From a virus: a DNA stretch of 64,000 nucleotides. The stretch covers positions 1 through 64,000 of the IMG/VR virus record IMGVR_UViG_3300009509_000009. One strand, 5' to 3'. Positions 1-8,520 of this stretch are shown here, one piece after another. Both the position numbers and the translations under genes were made by a program. Each line of letters starts with the position of its first letter. The stretch's first letter is position 1. The notes below the pieces were generated by a model, which did not search any database, had not been told where the DNA came from, and saw only the letters and a list, made by a program, of their open reading frames with translations.

Positions 1-642
1 CACCAGCACGTCGAGAGAGGTGCTCAGGAACTCAGTCACCTTGTCGATCTTGTTGGCGATCTTGGTGTTCTGGTTGATGATCTGGTCGAGCTTGTCTTCG
101 ATGGCGGACTTCCCGAGGTCCTCTTCCTCCTCTTCGCCACCGTCTTCGTCGTCATCCTCTCCGGACTCATCCTCGCTGTCGTCCTCGCCTCCGAGCTCGT
201 CATCCAGGAGCGCGTCGATGTCGTCGTCTTCTCCAGAGTCGTCGGAGTCGTCCGAGCCGTCGTCCTCTCCCTCGTCGTCGTCATCTCCGAGCTCGTCATC
301 GAGGATATCGTCGATGCTGTCGTCGTCTGGGTCTGTGGCCTTGCTCTTGGCCTTGCTCTTGCCGCCCTTGCCGCCCTTGGGAGCGAGGTCGTTGAGCGCG
401 ATCTCACCCTCGTCGAACTTGGTCAAGAGCTCATCGATCAGCTCAGAATCTTCAGCCTGCTTCACCTTCTTGAGAGACATGCCCATCTTCTGGTTCCACT
501 TGGCGCTTCCTTCGAGCTGCTCTCTGAAGGTAGCCCTCTCCGGGCTCTCCTTCTTCTTGCCGGGCTTCTTTGCCGCGTCCTTCTTCTTGTCGGGGTCCGC
601 TTTCTTGCCGGAGCCTTTCTTCTTCGCTGGCTTCATTGCCAT
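1..642 (-). CDS. Acidic/lysine-rich protein, 3' end off the window
   Basis: Partial gene: 214 codons are open from an ATG at 642 to the left edge with no stop. The start has a good ribosome binding site (GGAGG) just upstream. The N-terminal ~35 residues are Lys-rich (KK/KKK runs). A helical stretch follows, then a long Asp/Glu tract in which a D-D-x-I-D-x-(I/L)-L-D-D-E-L-G unit occurs twice. The last visible part returns to an ordinary amphipathic helix (DKLDQIINQNTKIANK). I do not recognise the family. It is the most distal visible gene of the replication operon, so a DNA- or replisome-associated role is plausible but is only inference. The Ser-rich reading on the opposite strand is a shadow of this acidic tract. 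Confidence 0.75.
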   Translation of the reverse strand, partial: MAMKPAKKKGSGKKADPDKKKDAAKKPGKKKESPERATFREQLEGSAKWNQKMGMSLKKVKQAEDSELIDELLTKFDEGEIALNDLAPKGGKGGKSKAKSKATDPDDDSIDDILDDELGDDDDEGEDDGSDDSDDSGEDDDIDALLDDELGGEDDSEDESGEDDDEDGGEEEEEDLGKSAIEDKLDQIINQNTKIANKIDKVTEFLSTSLDVLV

Positions 643-660
643 GAGTTCCTCCTAGCCCTC

Positions 661-1053
661 CTAGGGCGATTCCTTCAGGTGATCCGCATTCGTCACGAAA
701 CATCCCAGCACGGTGATGTCGTGGCACTGATAGCAATCACCAGTGCAGTCCATTTCCAGTTGGTCTCTGATCTTGTCCCAATGATCTCTGATGAAATACC
801 TGAGACGTGATCTGTATTTGTTGACTTTGTTCTTCGGTGGATTGTCTGGAACGACACCTTGGAGTATCTCCTCCAACATTGACCGTTCCATGCCCATGTG
901 AGCCCCGCCATCTGGATTGAGCAGGCTGCAAAGCTGCACTAGCTCTGTGTGATTGCACTGACCTATATCCGAGAGATCGAATTTCGGCCCAGCATCAATG
1001 ATCTTGACAGCTTGTTGCTGCCAGTCAAAGAATGCTCTCTGCTTCTTCGCCAT
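661..1053 (-). CDS. Hypothetical protein with a C-terminal Cys/His cluster
   Basis: 130 residues, ATG start at 1053, whose codons lie inside the end of the RusA-like gene (29-nt overlap). A helical first half contains a CNHTELVQLCSLLN segment. The C-terminus carries C-x3-C-x2-C-H spacing followed by another Cys (CTGDCYQCHD...LGC), which could bind a metal. The family is not recognised. Its place between a resolvase-like gene and the acidic gene suggests a DNA-metabolism accessory, but no function can be assigned from sequence alone. Confidence 0.7.
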   Translation of the reverse strand: MAKKQRAFFDWQQQAVKIIDAGPKFDLSDIGQCNHTELVQLCSLLNPDGGAHMGMERSMLEEILQGVVPDNPPKNKVNKYRSRLRYFIRDHWDKIRDQLEMDCTGDCYQCHDITVLGCFVTNADHLKESP

Positions 1054-1540
1054 CTCGGGGCTCCTGTTCTCTGAGGATCATCTCTATTCGTGGGTTCTCT
1101 GGATCGCACTCCTTCTGTACGATGGTAAGGAAGTGATGCTTGTCGTCAACACCAATGATCTCCGCTACCGTATCCGTAGGTAACTTCGTTCTGTTCATGG
1201 TGTCAATCTTCTTATAGCGATACTTCGCCTGCTTGGGCCAACCCTTATTTTCGATCGCCTCGAAGAAGACTTTCACTACCAGGGTGTACCGGATATGCTC
1301 TCGGAAGGAGTACGGGTACTGGGCTGCGAGCTCTCCCACAATATCCTGAACTTCCTTCTTGTACGCCTTGCCCTTAGAGCTCAGGCGCCGGCCACCTACA
1401 ATGATGATCGTCTTGCCATCCTTGCCTGGTCTTGGTCTTCCGGGCATGTTCTCGTAGAGCTGGTTGTCGGACGGCGGCAAAGGCAGAGTGACCCACATGG
1501 TCAGCCTACCCTTGCCGTCGTATCCGATCTTGTTCTTCAT
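1025..1540 (-). CDS. RusA-like Holliday junction resolvase
   Basis: 171 residues. The RusA family cuts four-way DNA junctions using a cluster of aspartates. Visible hallmarks are the N-terminal PPSDNQLY (residues ~22-29, matching the RusA P-x-S/T-x-N-x-hydrophobic signature), then D113...N116-R-T-K, D123, and an acidic VDD at ~131-133. These match the RusA D-x-D-N-x3-K...D...DD pattern, except that the first DxDN is DTMN here. I prefer the ATG at 1540 over the GTG at 1543: it has GGAG upstream and overlaps the stop of the preceding gene (TGATG). It fits next to RecA-like and nuclease genes as the junction-resolving step before packaging. Confidence 0.8.
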   Translation of the reverse strand: MKNKIGYDGKGRLTMWVTLPLPPSDNQLYENMPGRPRPGKDGKTIIIVGGRRLSSKGKAYKKEVQDIVGELAAQYPYSFREHIRYTLVVKVFFEAIENKGWPKQAKYRYKKIDTMNRTKLPTDTVAEIIGVDDKHHFLTIVQKECDPENPRIEMILREQEPRDGEEAESIL

Positions 1541-2121
1541 CACAGATCTCCGAGCTCTTCTGGTTCGCGCCGTCGCTTACCCTTCATCGAGCCGATGGCG
1601 TTGTCTCGTCGAGCGTCGTCGAGCTGTCTGATGCGGAACTCAACATCACGAGAGCAGGCGCCTCGCCCTCGCTCGAACTTGTCGACCTTGATCATGAGAA
1701 GCTGATAGGTCGCGTTGCATTCGGCTGCTCGCTTCTTGAGATGCTGTACCTTCTTGTGGATCTTGGCCTTGTCTTCACGGACGTTGACTGGACCCTCGAG
1801 AGTGAGCTTCACTTTCGTCTGGACGTTTCCAGCTTCGTGTTCGTACTCCTCTGCGAGGATCTTCTGGATGCGAGCCTGCTCTTCGGCGTAGGCCTTGATC
1901 TCTATGAACTCCCCGTGTAGATTTCTGATCTCCTTGTCCGACAGGGCCGCAATGCCCTGGGGTGGTATGGCAGGGATGTAGGCTCTCTTACCTCGCATCG
2001 GCGGCTCCTCAAGGTCGAAGCCCATCTGCTGCAGACGAGTGACGGCGCGATCCAGCACGCTCCTCTCTGACTGCGCAGCCGATCCGAGTTCCTTCAGGTA
2101 CTCTTTCAGCTTGGCTGGCAT
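1540..2121 (-). CDS. Hypothetical helical protein
   Basis: 193 residues, ATG start, one base after the stop of the Cas4-like nuclease gene. Composition is highly charged. Predicted long helices from ~75 to 180 (runs of E/K/R/Q with regular hydrophobics) suggest a coiled coil. The C-terminus is basic then acidic (KGKRRREPEEL). No catalytic motif is visible and I do not recognise the family. Operon position suggests a recombination or replication accessory. Confidence 0.7.
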   Translation of the reverse strand: MPAKLKEYLKELGSAAQSERSVLDRAVTRLQQMGFDLEEPPMRGKRAYIPAIPPQGIAALSDKEIRNLHGEFIEIKAYAEEQARIQKILAEEYEHEAGNVQTKVKLTLEGPVNVREDKAKIHKKVQHLKKRAAECNATYQLLMIKVDKFERGRGACSRDVEFRIRQLDDARRDNAIGSMKGKRRREPEELGDL

Positions 2122-2122
2122 G

Positions 2123-2971
2123 TCACAACTCCGGTGCCCCGACGAGGGGCTCCCCCCGCTCTTTCGGCTGCTTCAGCGGAGGGTTGCAATCCTCGAGGTA
2201 GCCGCATTCCAGACAGTCATATCCGACCGCCTTGATGGGGTCCTCGAGGTTATCCGCCATCTCAGCGATTCGCACGAGGCGTTCCTCCAGCGGGTTCCAC
2301 GTTCTCACGTCGAACAAGTAGGGAAATGCCACCATGTTGCTGTCGTTCTTGTCGATGTAGATCACAACCGTGACAGGGACGTCTAGGCATCGCATGTACA
2401 TGTGGGTCTGCTGTATATGCGAGGCCAGCGGCTTACTGCCGAGCTTCTTGAACCCGCCGTCGGAGATCGTCTTGAACTCGAACACGATCTTCAATCTAAG
2501 CTGCTTGTCGCCCACAGTCACGATGCGAGTAGCTAGACCGTCAGCGCTGCCACATACGCGGAGCCTCTTGGCCTCTGGGCTGTTCTCCGGCTCGAAGGCG
2601 ACCTCGTCGATATACTCCCAGTCATGGTACATGGCATGGCTAGCGAGGTAGTACTGCATCATCTCATGGACGGCTGTGCCGAGGTCGAAGATACATTGTA
2701 GATGAGTGCCCGTCTTCTTCCGGGTGGTTGCGCCTATCAGATCGAGATAGAGCTTGAAGTCGCACTTGTGCGAGATCGAAGACGGGTGAAAGATGCGACT
2801 ACGCCTGGGCTTGTTCCACTGGAGGTCGCACTTCCAGTAGATGCCCTTTCGAGCGAGCTCCACAGCCCACTCTCTGATCTCGTGTATGATGTCCCATCCC
2901 TTGAGAAACTTCACGAGATCAGCTCGCTTGAAGTTCTCGAGGTCAGAAATCGTCAGCAGTTCCTTCGTCAT
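2123..2971 (-). CDS. Cas4/RecB-family PD-(D/E)XK exonuclease with likely Fe-S cluster
   Basis: 282 residues. The core has the RecB/Cas4 nuclease order: a His in a GTAVHEMMQYY helix, a GSADGL segment (motif II Asp), then V-F-E-F-K-T (the E-x-K catalytic pair), followed by H-x-Q-Q-x-H-M-Y (QxxxY-like motif). One Cys sits N-terminally (SHKC) and three at the C-terminus (CLECGYLEDC), the arrangement that holds a 4Fe-4S cluster in Cas4/AddB-type enzymes. The likely role is 5' or 3' resection of DNA ends feeding the neighbouring RecA-like protein. There is no cas1/cas2 nearby, so this is a replication/recombination nuclease. Its start lies within the end of the upstream small nuclease gene (29-nt overlap). 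Confidence 0.82.
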   Translation of the reverse strand: MTKELLTISDLENFKRADLVKFLKGWDIIHEIREWAVELARKGIYWKCDLQWNKPRRSRIFHPSSISHKCDFKLYLDLIGATTRKKTGTHLQCIFDLGTAVHEMMQYYLASHAMYHDWEYIDEVAFEPENSPEAKRLRVCGSADGLATRIVTVGDKQLRLKIVFEFKTISDGGFKKLGSKPLASHIQQTHMYMRCLDVPVTVVIYIDKNDSNMVAFPYLFDVRTWNPLEERLVRIAEMADNLEDPIKAVGYDCLECGYLEDCNPPLKQPKERGEPLVGAPEL

Positions 2972-3290
2972 TGATCAACTCCATGAAGTCGTCCCATATC
3001 AGGACCGCTACCTCAACCTTCCGGTAGCCAATCTTGATGACTGGGTTTCGACCAGTTCGATGTGCTTCACCAAGGGCTTTCAGGATCGTGGACTCCTTGA
3101 GGGTGTACTGCTTACCAGAGACCGTGAACTTGTCCTCGCAACACCACTCCTCGTTTCGGAAGTCGCCCTTGACTATGCCACCGCCTGATTGGTAGCAACG
3201 ACGACCACTGACCTCCTCGGCTCCTCTCTCCTCCCTCTTGCGGGCTTTCTTTATGATCGCCCGCTTCTTGCTCCTCTTGCTCAGGCTCAT
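2943..3290 (-). CDS. Small PD-(D/E)XK nuclease/resolvase-like protein
   Basis: 115 residues, ATG at 3290, overlapping the end of the RecA-like gene by 4 nt (ATGA). It has a basic N-terminus (SKRSKKRAIIKKARKR). A compact core follows: SGGGIVKGDFRNEE (candidate catalytic Asp), then C-C-E-D-K-F-T (E-x-K), Y-T-L-K and a helix with PVIKIGYRKVEVAVL. This order (SG..KGD...ExK...) is what I know from small phage junction-resolving/PDDEXK proteins. The call is therefore family-level, with the substrate inferred. It lies between a recombinase and a Cas4-like nuclease. Confidence 0.65.
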   Translation of the reverse strand: MSLSKRSKKRAIIKKARKREERGAEEVSGRRCYQSGGGIVKGDFRNEEWCCEDKFTVSGKQYTLKESTILKALGEAHRTGRNPVIKIGYRKVEVAVLIWDDFMELINDEGTADDF

Positions 3291-4501
3291 ATCTTGTGGA
3301 CGCAGGTGACCCCCGCCCTCCGCATAGTGAGCCAGTAGATCGCGTCGAAGATGCTGGAGTCGTTGCCGACCATCTCTACCAGCTCCTCCATTCCGCCATC
3401 GCCCTGGTTGATTACCTCGTCGTCTTGATCGTACATGAAGAACTTTGGATCCTTGATCTTCTTCGTCTTGCTGTCCTTCGTGCCCTTGATCTTGATGACT
3501 CCGTAAGAGCGTGCCGTGATGATGAGGTCGTAGTAGACGTTGAAGCCCCAGGAGAAGTAGTAGGGCACCTCTCCGGATGGGCCCTCGTGGCAGCCGGCTT
3601 TCCCCTTGGCGATCTGCCAACGCATCTGCTTGCCTATCTTGGTGTTCTTGCTGTCGCTCTTGGCTGTCTCGTTGCCGGCGGGCGTCATGTAGATGCCCTG
3701 ACCGTACTTCACCCACACGTCTACGAGCTTGCCGTGCTTGATGGCATAGGCGCCGGCGACCACCCAGTCGCTATCGAAGGGCGAGCGCTTGGCTCGGTTG
3801 GCCTTGACTTGGTTGATCGCCAAGACTGTGGTGAGGTTGATGTCACCGTTCTCTGGGTTGCAGTAGGCACTCCAGAGCTTCTTCTGGAACTCTGTGGCAA
3901 GGCGAGCTTCGGCGCTCTGTTGCGGCTCGTCATCGAGATCTGTCTCATCACGAGCCTTGGATACCAGAGCCGCCAATGAGTCGATGACTACGATCTGGCA
4001 ACGGTTGTCTTGGACGAGCTCGACAGCCGCCTGCAGTCGCTCAGCGGTGCTACCCTCGTCGCCGATGATGAACTCACCAATCTGATGCTGCTTGCGCTTG
4101 ATCTCGGACTTGGTCAGTGGCCTGCGCCCCTGCTTCTTGCGGCTGAGGTTCTCGAGCTTCAGCTCGTACATGCTCATGGCCACCTTCACGTCGTTCAGGT
4201 GCGCGTGGTTCTTGTCCAGACCAGTGAGCTCGAGGGTGAGCCAGGCGATGGCTGCGTCATCACCGTAGATACGCTGGCACCACCTGAGAGTCTGTAGACA
4301 CAGAGCGTTCTTCCCAGCTCCTGGTGGTCCAGCGATCTCTGACACCCCACCAGCGGGCCAGCCTCCTCCCATAGCTATGTCTAGGGATATGATGCCGGTC
4401 GGCCTGCGGAGCAGAAATGGGCTCGAGGAGTCCCCAGCCCTCTTCAGAATTGGCCTCTTGTAGTGCTTCTCCACTCGAGCGAGGACGTCATCAACCCCCA
4501 T
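3287..4501 (-). CDS. RecA/UvsX-like recombinase
   Basis: 404 residues. This is an ATPase for homologous strand exchange. Walker A is GPPGAGKN (residues ~58-65; the final residue is Asn rather than the usual Ser/Thr), and Walker B is IVVIDSLAAL. The INQVKANRAK stretch resembles the loop 1/motif 4 region, and a GKAGCHEGP region lies downstream. The start at 4501 (MGVDDVLARVEKHY) is chosen because it overlaps the stop of the zinc-ribbon gene by 11 nt. A longer in-frame form to 4537 lacks a better ribosome site. It sits with resolvase and nuclease genes, as expected for recombination-dependent replication. The Asn in Walker A deserves attention but the rest of the fold looks intact. Confidence 0.9.
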   Translation of the reverse strand: MGVDDVLARVEKHYKRPILKRAGDSSSPFLLRRPTGIISLDIAMGGGWPAGGVSEIAGPPGAGKNALCLQTLRWCQRIYGDDAAIAWLTLELTGLDKNHAHLNDVKVAMSMYELKLENLSRKKQGRRPLTKSEIKRKQHQIGEFIIGDEGSTAERLQAAVELVQDNRCQIVVIDSLAALVSKARDETDLDDEPQQSAEARLATEFQKKLWSAYCNPENGDINLTTVLAINQVKANRAKRSPFDSDWVVAGAYAIKHGKLVDVWVKYGQGIYMTPAGNETAKSDSKNTKIGKQMRWQIAKGKAGCHEGPSGEVPYYFSWGFNVYYDLIITARSYGVIKIKGTKDSKTKKIKDPKFFMYDQDDEVINQGDGGMEELVEMVGNDSSIFDAIYWLTMRRAGVTCVHKI

Positions 4502-4658
4502 CGGTTTCCCTCTTCTTCTCGAATGGTTCAGATCCACACTTGGGGCAGACCGGGGGCTGGCCCTCGACCTTCGACCCGCATTTTGGACAGACTCCCTTGT
4601 CCGCCGCAGTCTTCACGGTGGGGTCGTCGTCCTTCTTCTCGTAGCCATACTTCTCCAT
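4491..4658 (-). CDS. 55-residue double-CxxC zinc ribbon protein
   Basis: Small protein with CPKCG...CPKCG spaced by 12 residues, a classic rubredoxin-like zinc knuckle pair. Both ends are charged and probably disordered. The ATG at 4658 is favoured by GGAGG four bases upstream; longer upstream in-frame starts lack this. It is translationally coupled to the RecA-like gene. The function is unknown; such ribbons usually mediate nucleic acid or protein contacts. Confidence 0.7.
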   Translation of the reverse strand: MEKYGYEKKDDDPTVKTAADKGVCPKCGSKVEGQPPVCPKCGSEPFEKKRETDGG

Positions 4659-4669
4659 CGATCCTCCAT

Positions 4670-4978
4670 TCATTCGCCTCTGATCATCTTCTTTGCTTTG
4701 TCTCTCCACTTCCGTGAGAGGCGCACACGGATGGAGAGGTAGGGTTTGATCTTCCTTCTCTGCTTAGTGTCCTTGTCAACGAGTACCTTCCCTCTCACCA
4801 GCTTTGGATCGAGAGTGAAGTATCCTCGCAATTGAACCGGCTCCCCGATCAGTAGCTGCTCGATGATGATATCCATCAGGAGACCCATCACCATCTTGAG
4901 CACCGACTTGGGCAGCTTGAGCTTGAAGTACGGAGGCAGTCTCCTGAACAACTCCTCCGTCAGCTCTGATCTCGTCAC
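4670..4978 (-). CDS. HU/IHF-like DNA-bending protein
   Basis: 102 residues, close to the usual ~90-100. The layout matches HU: an N-terminal helix pair (MTRSELTEELFRRL, then SVLKMVMGLLMDIIIEQLLIGEPVQL), a beta turn RGYFTLDPKLVRGK replacing the usual GFGTF, a basic arm (KQRRKIKPY), and a last strand and helix with RKWRDKAK. It is a divergent member. The likely role is compaction or bending of phage DNA during replication. It lies between polymerase and recombinase genes. Confidence 0.72.
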   Translation of the reverse strand: MTRSELTEELFRRLPPYFKLKLPKSVLKMVMGLLMDIIIEQLLIGEPVQLRGYFTLDPKLVRGKVLVDKDTKQRRKIKPYLSIRVRLSRKWRDKAKKMIRGE

Positions 4979-4986
4979 TGTCCACC

Positions 4987-7017
4987 TCAGACCTTTGCCT
5001 CTACCCAGTCATTTCCTGAGCCGGGCGCAGCTTTGAACGGAACCCTGAGCACTATCCCAGGGTTCTCGAGGTTCTCCTGGATGATTGGGAGGGCGTCATT
5101 GACGCAGTCGTTAGGGACCTCCCACATGGCCTCGTCGTGTACCTGGAGCAGCATCTCAGTGGAGAGCTCCTTCAGGCGCGGGTCGAAGTGACTTCTGATC
5201 ATCGCGCACTGCATGACGTCTGCCGCAGTTCCCTGGATGATCGTGTTGACGGACTTCCTCTCTCCGTCTCTCGAGGTCTTACACTTGTCGCACCAGCATA
5301 GATCACGGTGCTGAGCGTGAGCTCTGGCGAGGTGGCGCTCCTTGTCCTCCCAATCCATGATCTCGTGGAGCCAGCGGCGCCTACCAAGGAAGGTCTCAAC
5401 GTACTTGGTGCGTGCCGCCTCGTAGTAGGTACGCTGGATGAACTTGTAGGCGCCGGGGATACGGGCAAAGTACCTATCAATAAGGCTCTGTGCTTCATCC
5501 TTGGCGGCCCACTTCACCTGCTTCTCTGTCATCTCGGGGTGCTCTGCGGCGATGCGGTCGACGATGCCGATCTCACGGGCGATTGAGTTCGCTGCCTTGC
5601 CGTAGTTCATTCCGAAGCCGATCACCTTCACATAGTTCCTAAGCTCCCTGAGGTAATCGGCGCGCTCATCCTGCCAATCCTTGTCCTTCTTCGCTCGAGC
5701 TACATCATCATAAGGCTCGCCCCACACCAGCTCGACGTTTCCCGTATGGATATCCTTACCGTCTCGGATGTTCTTGATGAGGCCCTTGTCCTTCGAGAAG
5801 TGAGCCAGTATGAACATCTCGAGCTGATCATAGTCAGCTACGATCAACTTCTTTCCAGGAGGAGCTATGAACGCCTTGCGGATGTCGAAGTTCTTGCGGG
5901 GCCTGGGCTGGTTCTGGAGGTTTGGGTCTGAGCTGGACAATCGAGCGGTCTCAGCTACGTGCTGGTTGAAGGTGGTGTGAATGCGGCCGTCTGAGTCAGC
6001 GCGCTTCATCAGGCCTCGTACATAGGTACCGAGGATCTTGCCGAGCTCCCTGTACCTAAGAACAAGACCAGCGGCCTCAACTCCATTGGCCTCAAACTGC
6101 TGAAGCACCTTCACATTCACTGATGGCTTCCGCTCTCCGCTTTGACCTCCAGCAGTGTAGAGGAGCGGCTTGAGCCCCATCTTGTCGAAGAGGAGCTTGC
6201 TGACCTGTGGCGTAGAGTTTGGATTGATCACCTCGCCGCACACCTTGTTGAGCTGTTTGTTGATGTCCTCCATCTCTTGCTCGAGCAGCGGTTCCATCTC
6301 CGAGAGATAGGTCATATCGAGCTGGCACCCGCGCCTCTCCATGTCTAAGAGAACGCGCGTGAAGGGCATCTCGTAGGTCAGGAAGAGATACCACAACGAG
6401 TAGCCCCTCCATGTTACGACCTGATCCAGTTCCTTCTTGTGGTGCTCATAGAGGCGATAGACTGACCAGGCGTCAAGACTTGCGTAGTCGATCACATCCT
6501 GCGGTCTCTGGTCCCACGCCTCGAGTAGAATCTGGTGCAGGTCCTTCTTCGGCGGCTTGCGTGGCTTGCCCGCTGAGTTCCTCGGATAGAACGTCTGGGC
6601 AAAGGTGGCCATGCGCTCGTTGAACACCCGCTCATAGGTCTGCTTGAGGCCGTGCTCTTGATCTGGGTTCAGCAGGCGGTCCATCGTCAACGTACAGATG
6701 AACTCGCCGCCCATAGGGAACCCAGAGTTGGCGAGGATGTTCGCGTCGTATTTGATCTGCGAACCAATCCACGTCTTACGCGGATCAGCCAGCACCTTCT
6801 TGAAGGTTGGAAGATGTTTGGCTTCTAGGAAGTACCTGTCGTTACCTGTGGAGAGGGACCAGAAGACCACCACATCTCGAGAGATGTCGAGACCGGTGGT
6901 CTCTGTGTCCAATGCGACCAGGTCCACGTTCAGGAGCTTGTCCCTGAGCTTTCTTGCTTGCGCCTCGGTTTCAATGTGAATCGGATCAGGCCGACTCAGT
7001 CCCCATCTCAGTTTCAT
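4987..7017 (-). CDS. DNA polymerase I (family A) with 3'-5' exonuclease
   Basis: 676 residues. Exonuclease domain: DTETTGLD (Exo I), KYDANIL (Exo II) and IDYASLDAW (Exo III, Y-x3-D) are all present. Polymerase domain: motif A reads DYDQLEMF (usual DYSQIELR), motif B R-x3-K-x3-F-G-x2-YG reads RNYVKVIGFGMNYG with Gly replacing the usual Asn, and motif C is LQVHDE. No 5' nuclease domain is present. The start at 7017 (MKLRWGL) is set by AGGAGGG just upstream; the longer frame to 7164 overlaps the next gene. It is the replicative polymerase of the module, beside primase, helicase and the SSB candidate. Confidence 0.95.
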   Translation of the reverse strand: MKLRWGLSRPDPIHIETEAQARKLRDKLLNVDLVALDTETTGLDISRDVVVFWSLSTGNDRYFLEAKHLPTFKKVLADPRKTWIGSQIKYDANILANSGFPMGGEFICTLTMDRLLNPDQEHGLKQTYERVFNERMATFAQTFYPRNSAGKPRKPPKKDLHQILLEAWDQRPQDVIDYASLDAWSVYRLYEHHKKELDQVVTWRGYSLWYLFLTYEMPFTRVLLDMERRGCQLDMTYLSEMEPLLEQEMEDINKQLNKVCGEVINPNSTPQVSKLLFDKMGLKPLLYTAGGQSGERKPSVNVKVLQQFEANGVEAAGLVLRYRELGKILGTYVRGLMKRADSDGRIHTTFNQHVAETARLSSSDPNLQNQPRPRKNFDIRKAFIAPPGKKLIVADYDQLEMFILAHFSKDKGLIKNIRDGKDIHTGNVELVWGEPYDDVARAKKDKDWQDERADYLRELRNYVKVIGFGMNYGKAANSIAREIGIVDRIAAEHPEMTEKQVKWAAKDEAQSLIDRYFARIPGAYKFIQRTYYEAARTKYVETFLGRRRWLHEIMDWEDKERHLARAHAQHRDLCWCDKCKTSRDGERKSVNTIIQGTAADVMQCAMIRSHFDPRLKELSTEMLLQVHDEAMWEVPNDCVNDALPIIQENLENPGIVLRVPFKAAPGSGNDWVEAKV

Positions 7018-7025
7018 TATCCCTC

Positions 7026-7313
7026 CTAAAACGTGTAGTGGTCCGGTCCCTCCTCGAGAAGCTCTTGGATGAGTGGACTTAGGTCTTTCTGTACGTAGCC
7101 GCTCGTTACTCCGAGCTCTGCCTTGAGCGTTCCGTCCCTGCGCCCGTACGCCAGGGCTGAGCAAAGGGACTCGTGCTCCCGAAGGAGATTGACTGCTCGA
7201 GTGCGCGCCTTCGGCCCGCTGAGCATTCCCACGAGATCCCTGAGCTCAGACCTGACTTCTACGAGCCGGTGGCGGAGCGTTAGGATCGCGCTCGGATCCT
7301 TCGTCCACCCCAC
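7026..7313 (-). CDS. Hypothetical protein, possible HTH
   Basis: 95 residues starting at GTG 7313, directly after the stop of the zinc/acidic-tail gene. The N-terminal half is a long helix (RLVEVRSELRDLVGML). The C-terminal segment TLKAELGVTSGYVQKDLSPLIQ has the spacing of a helix-turn-helix, with Gly at the turn. It is not recognised; DNA binding is inference. The ribosome site is weak, suggesting coupling to the upstream gene. Confidence 0.6.
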   Translation of the reverse strand: MGWTKDPSAILTLRHRLVEVRSELRDLVGMLSGPKARTRAVNLLREHESLCSALAYGRRDGTLKAELGVTSGYVQKDLSPLIQELLEEGPDHYTF

Positions 7314-7320
7314 GGCCTAC

Positions 7321-8520
7321 CTACACGTCGATATCGAGCTCGTCGTCGTCGTCATCGTCATCCTCGACTTCATCGACGTCTTCGCGCTCTCCATCCTCGT
7401 CGTCATCGTCGTCGTCTCCCCAGCCTGAGCTGCCGGAGTCGTCGTCCTTGTCGTCGTCGTACGTGCCATATGGATTGTCGATCCCCATGAGCTTGCTCTG
7501 CTCTTCGGGATCCAGCGGCTTGTAGTCCCACACCTTCTCGAGGTTGAACGGGATCATAGCCTCCTTGATCTTGGCCTTCAGCTCAACACTGAGGGGCTCG
7601 TAGTCGGGAACCTGCAGGGAGGACTGAGTCCCCTTGCCGGCCATGTAGACTTCGAGCTTGGTATTGAACAGACCCAGCGGAGTGGGCTTCCTGCAGCTGT
7701 TGCAGTGAGGAACCTCGATGAAGGGGCCCTTGTAACTGCAGTTCTCACAGTTGTGGGGCTCCGCGCGGAACTTGGCGAGCTCCTTCTTCGTGTCGAAGGG
7801 CTCGTCCTCGAGGTCCCTGAGCGTGGCTTCGCAGCTCGGGCACACGAACGCGATGGGTCTGATCTTCCCACCACAGACGCAGTTGCGACCGAGCTGCTTC
7901 TTGGCGATGTCACCGAGCTGACGAGCGTGCATCGGGCCGAGAGGCCAGTACATCCTCTTACCGAAGACTTTCTTCACGCCCTTCTTACAGAGCTTGCAGC
8001 GCTTACCGTCACACTCCTCGTAGTCTTGATAGGGCTTGCCCTCGTTGTCGGTCTTGTCGGAGTCGACCAGGTGGAAGTGGTCGAGCAGGACCAGACTGAA
8101 GACGTGGAGCTTCTTGGTCTGGAGCCACGCCGCCCCGTCGTCGATGTGCTTGCAGGACGGACACTTGTTGTGCCCCGGGACGATGAGGTACTGCGAGCCT
8201 GCGCGGTCTCTCCTGAGGCCGGCGGTGCAGCGACAGTACTTCTTCTTGGTGGCGTTGTAGTGGCGGTGAACGATGCCGTACCGCCGTTTGATCTTGAGCG
8301 TCTTGCCCTTCAGTCCCTTGGGATCCTGAAGAGCCATCTCGTACTCGCCGGGAACGAGGACGATCTGAACGGGGTCTTCGTCCCCGCTGGGAGGAGTGAA
8401 CCGCTGCGTCCAGCTACCTCCACTCCCTTTCCCCTTTCGGGGAGTCGCCGAGGAGGCGCGCAGCTGTGCTGCCTCCTCCATGTTCGCTAGCGCGTCTTCG
8501 TAGAACTCATCCATACCCAT
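7321..8520 (-). CDS. Candidate ssDNA-binding protein, multi-zinc, acidic C-tail
   Basis: 399 residues, ATG 8520 with GGAGGAGG upstream. The N-terminal domain (~40-110) is followed by at least four Cys pairs (CRC, CPSC, CKLC, CVCG/CPSC, CENC/CNSC), pointing to several zinc ribbons. The C-terminal ~50 residues are almost pure Asp/Glu and end in DELDIDV. An acidic tail with a hydrophobic tip is the hallmark of phage and bacterial SSBs, where it recruits partners. The gene lies between primase and polymerase, which fits. The DnaB-like helicase ends in nearly the same residues. I cannot see a convincing OB-fold motif by eye, so the SSB identity is inference from tail and position. Confidence 0.5.
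   Translation of the reverse strand: MGMDEFYEDALANMEEAAQLRASSATPRKGKGSGGSWTQRFTPPSGDEDPVQIVLVPGEYEMALQDPKGLKGKTLKIKRRYGIVHRHYNATKKKYCRCTAGLRRDRAGSQYLIVPGHNKCPSCKHIDDGAAWLQTKKLHVFSLVLLDHFHLVDSDKTDNEGKPYQDYEECDGKRCKLCKKGVKKVFGKRMYWPLGPMHARQLGDIAKKQLGRNCVCGGKIRPIAFVCPSCEATLRDLEDEPFDTKKELAKFRAEPHNCENCSYKGPFIEVPHCNSCRKPTPLGLFNTKLEVYMAGKGTQSSLQVPDYEPLSVELKAKIKEAMIPFNLEKVWDYKPLDPEEQSKLMGIDNPYGTYDDDKDDDSGSSGWGDDDDDDEDGEREDVDEVEDDDDDDDELDIDV

Noticed and set aside
20-655. Long Ser-rich ORF on the plus strand
   Set aside because: It mirrors the Asp/Glu codons of the minus-strand gene 1-642, which has the ribosome site and continues through the left edge.
1205-1222. Motif-like CAATCTTCTTATAGCG inside the RusA-like gene
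   Set aside because: It lies in coding sequence with no gene start at the right distance and matches the consensus only in part.
2123-2971. Cas4-like gene as a sign of CRISPR adaptation
   Set aside because: No cas1, cas2 or repeat array is visible in the window; Cas4/RecB-like nucleases are common in phage recombination modules.
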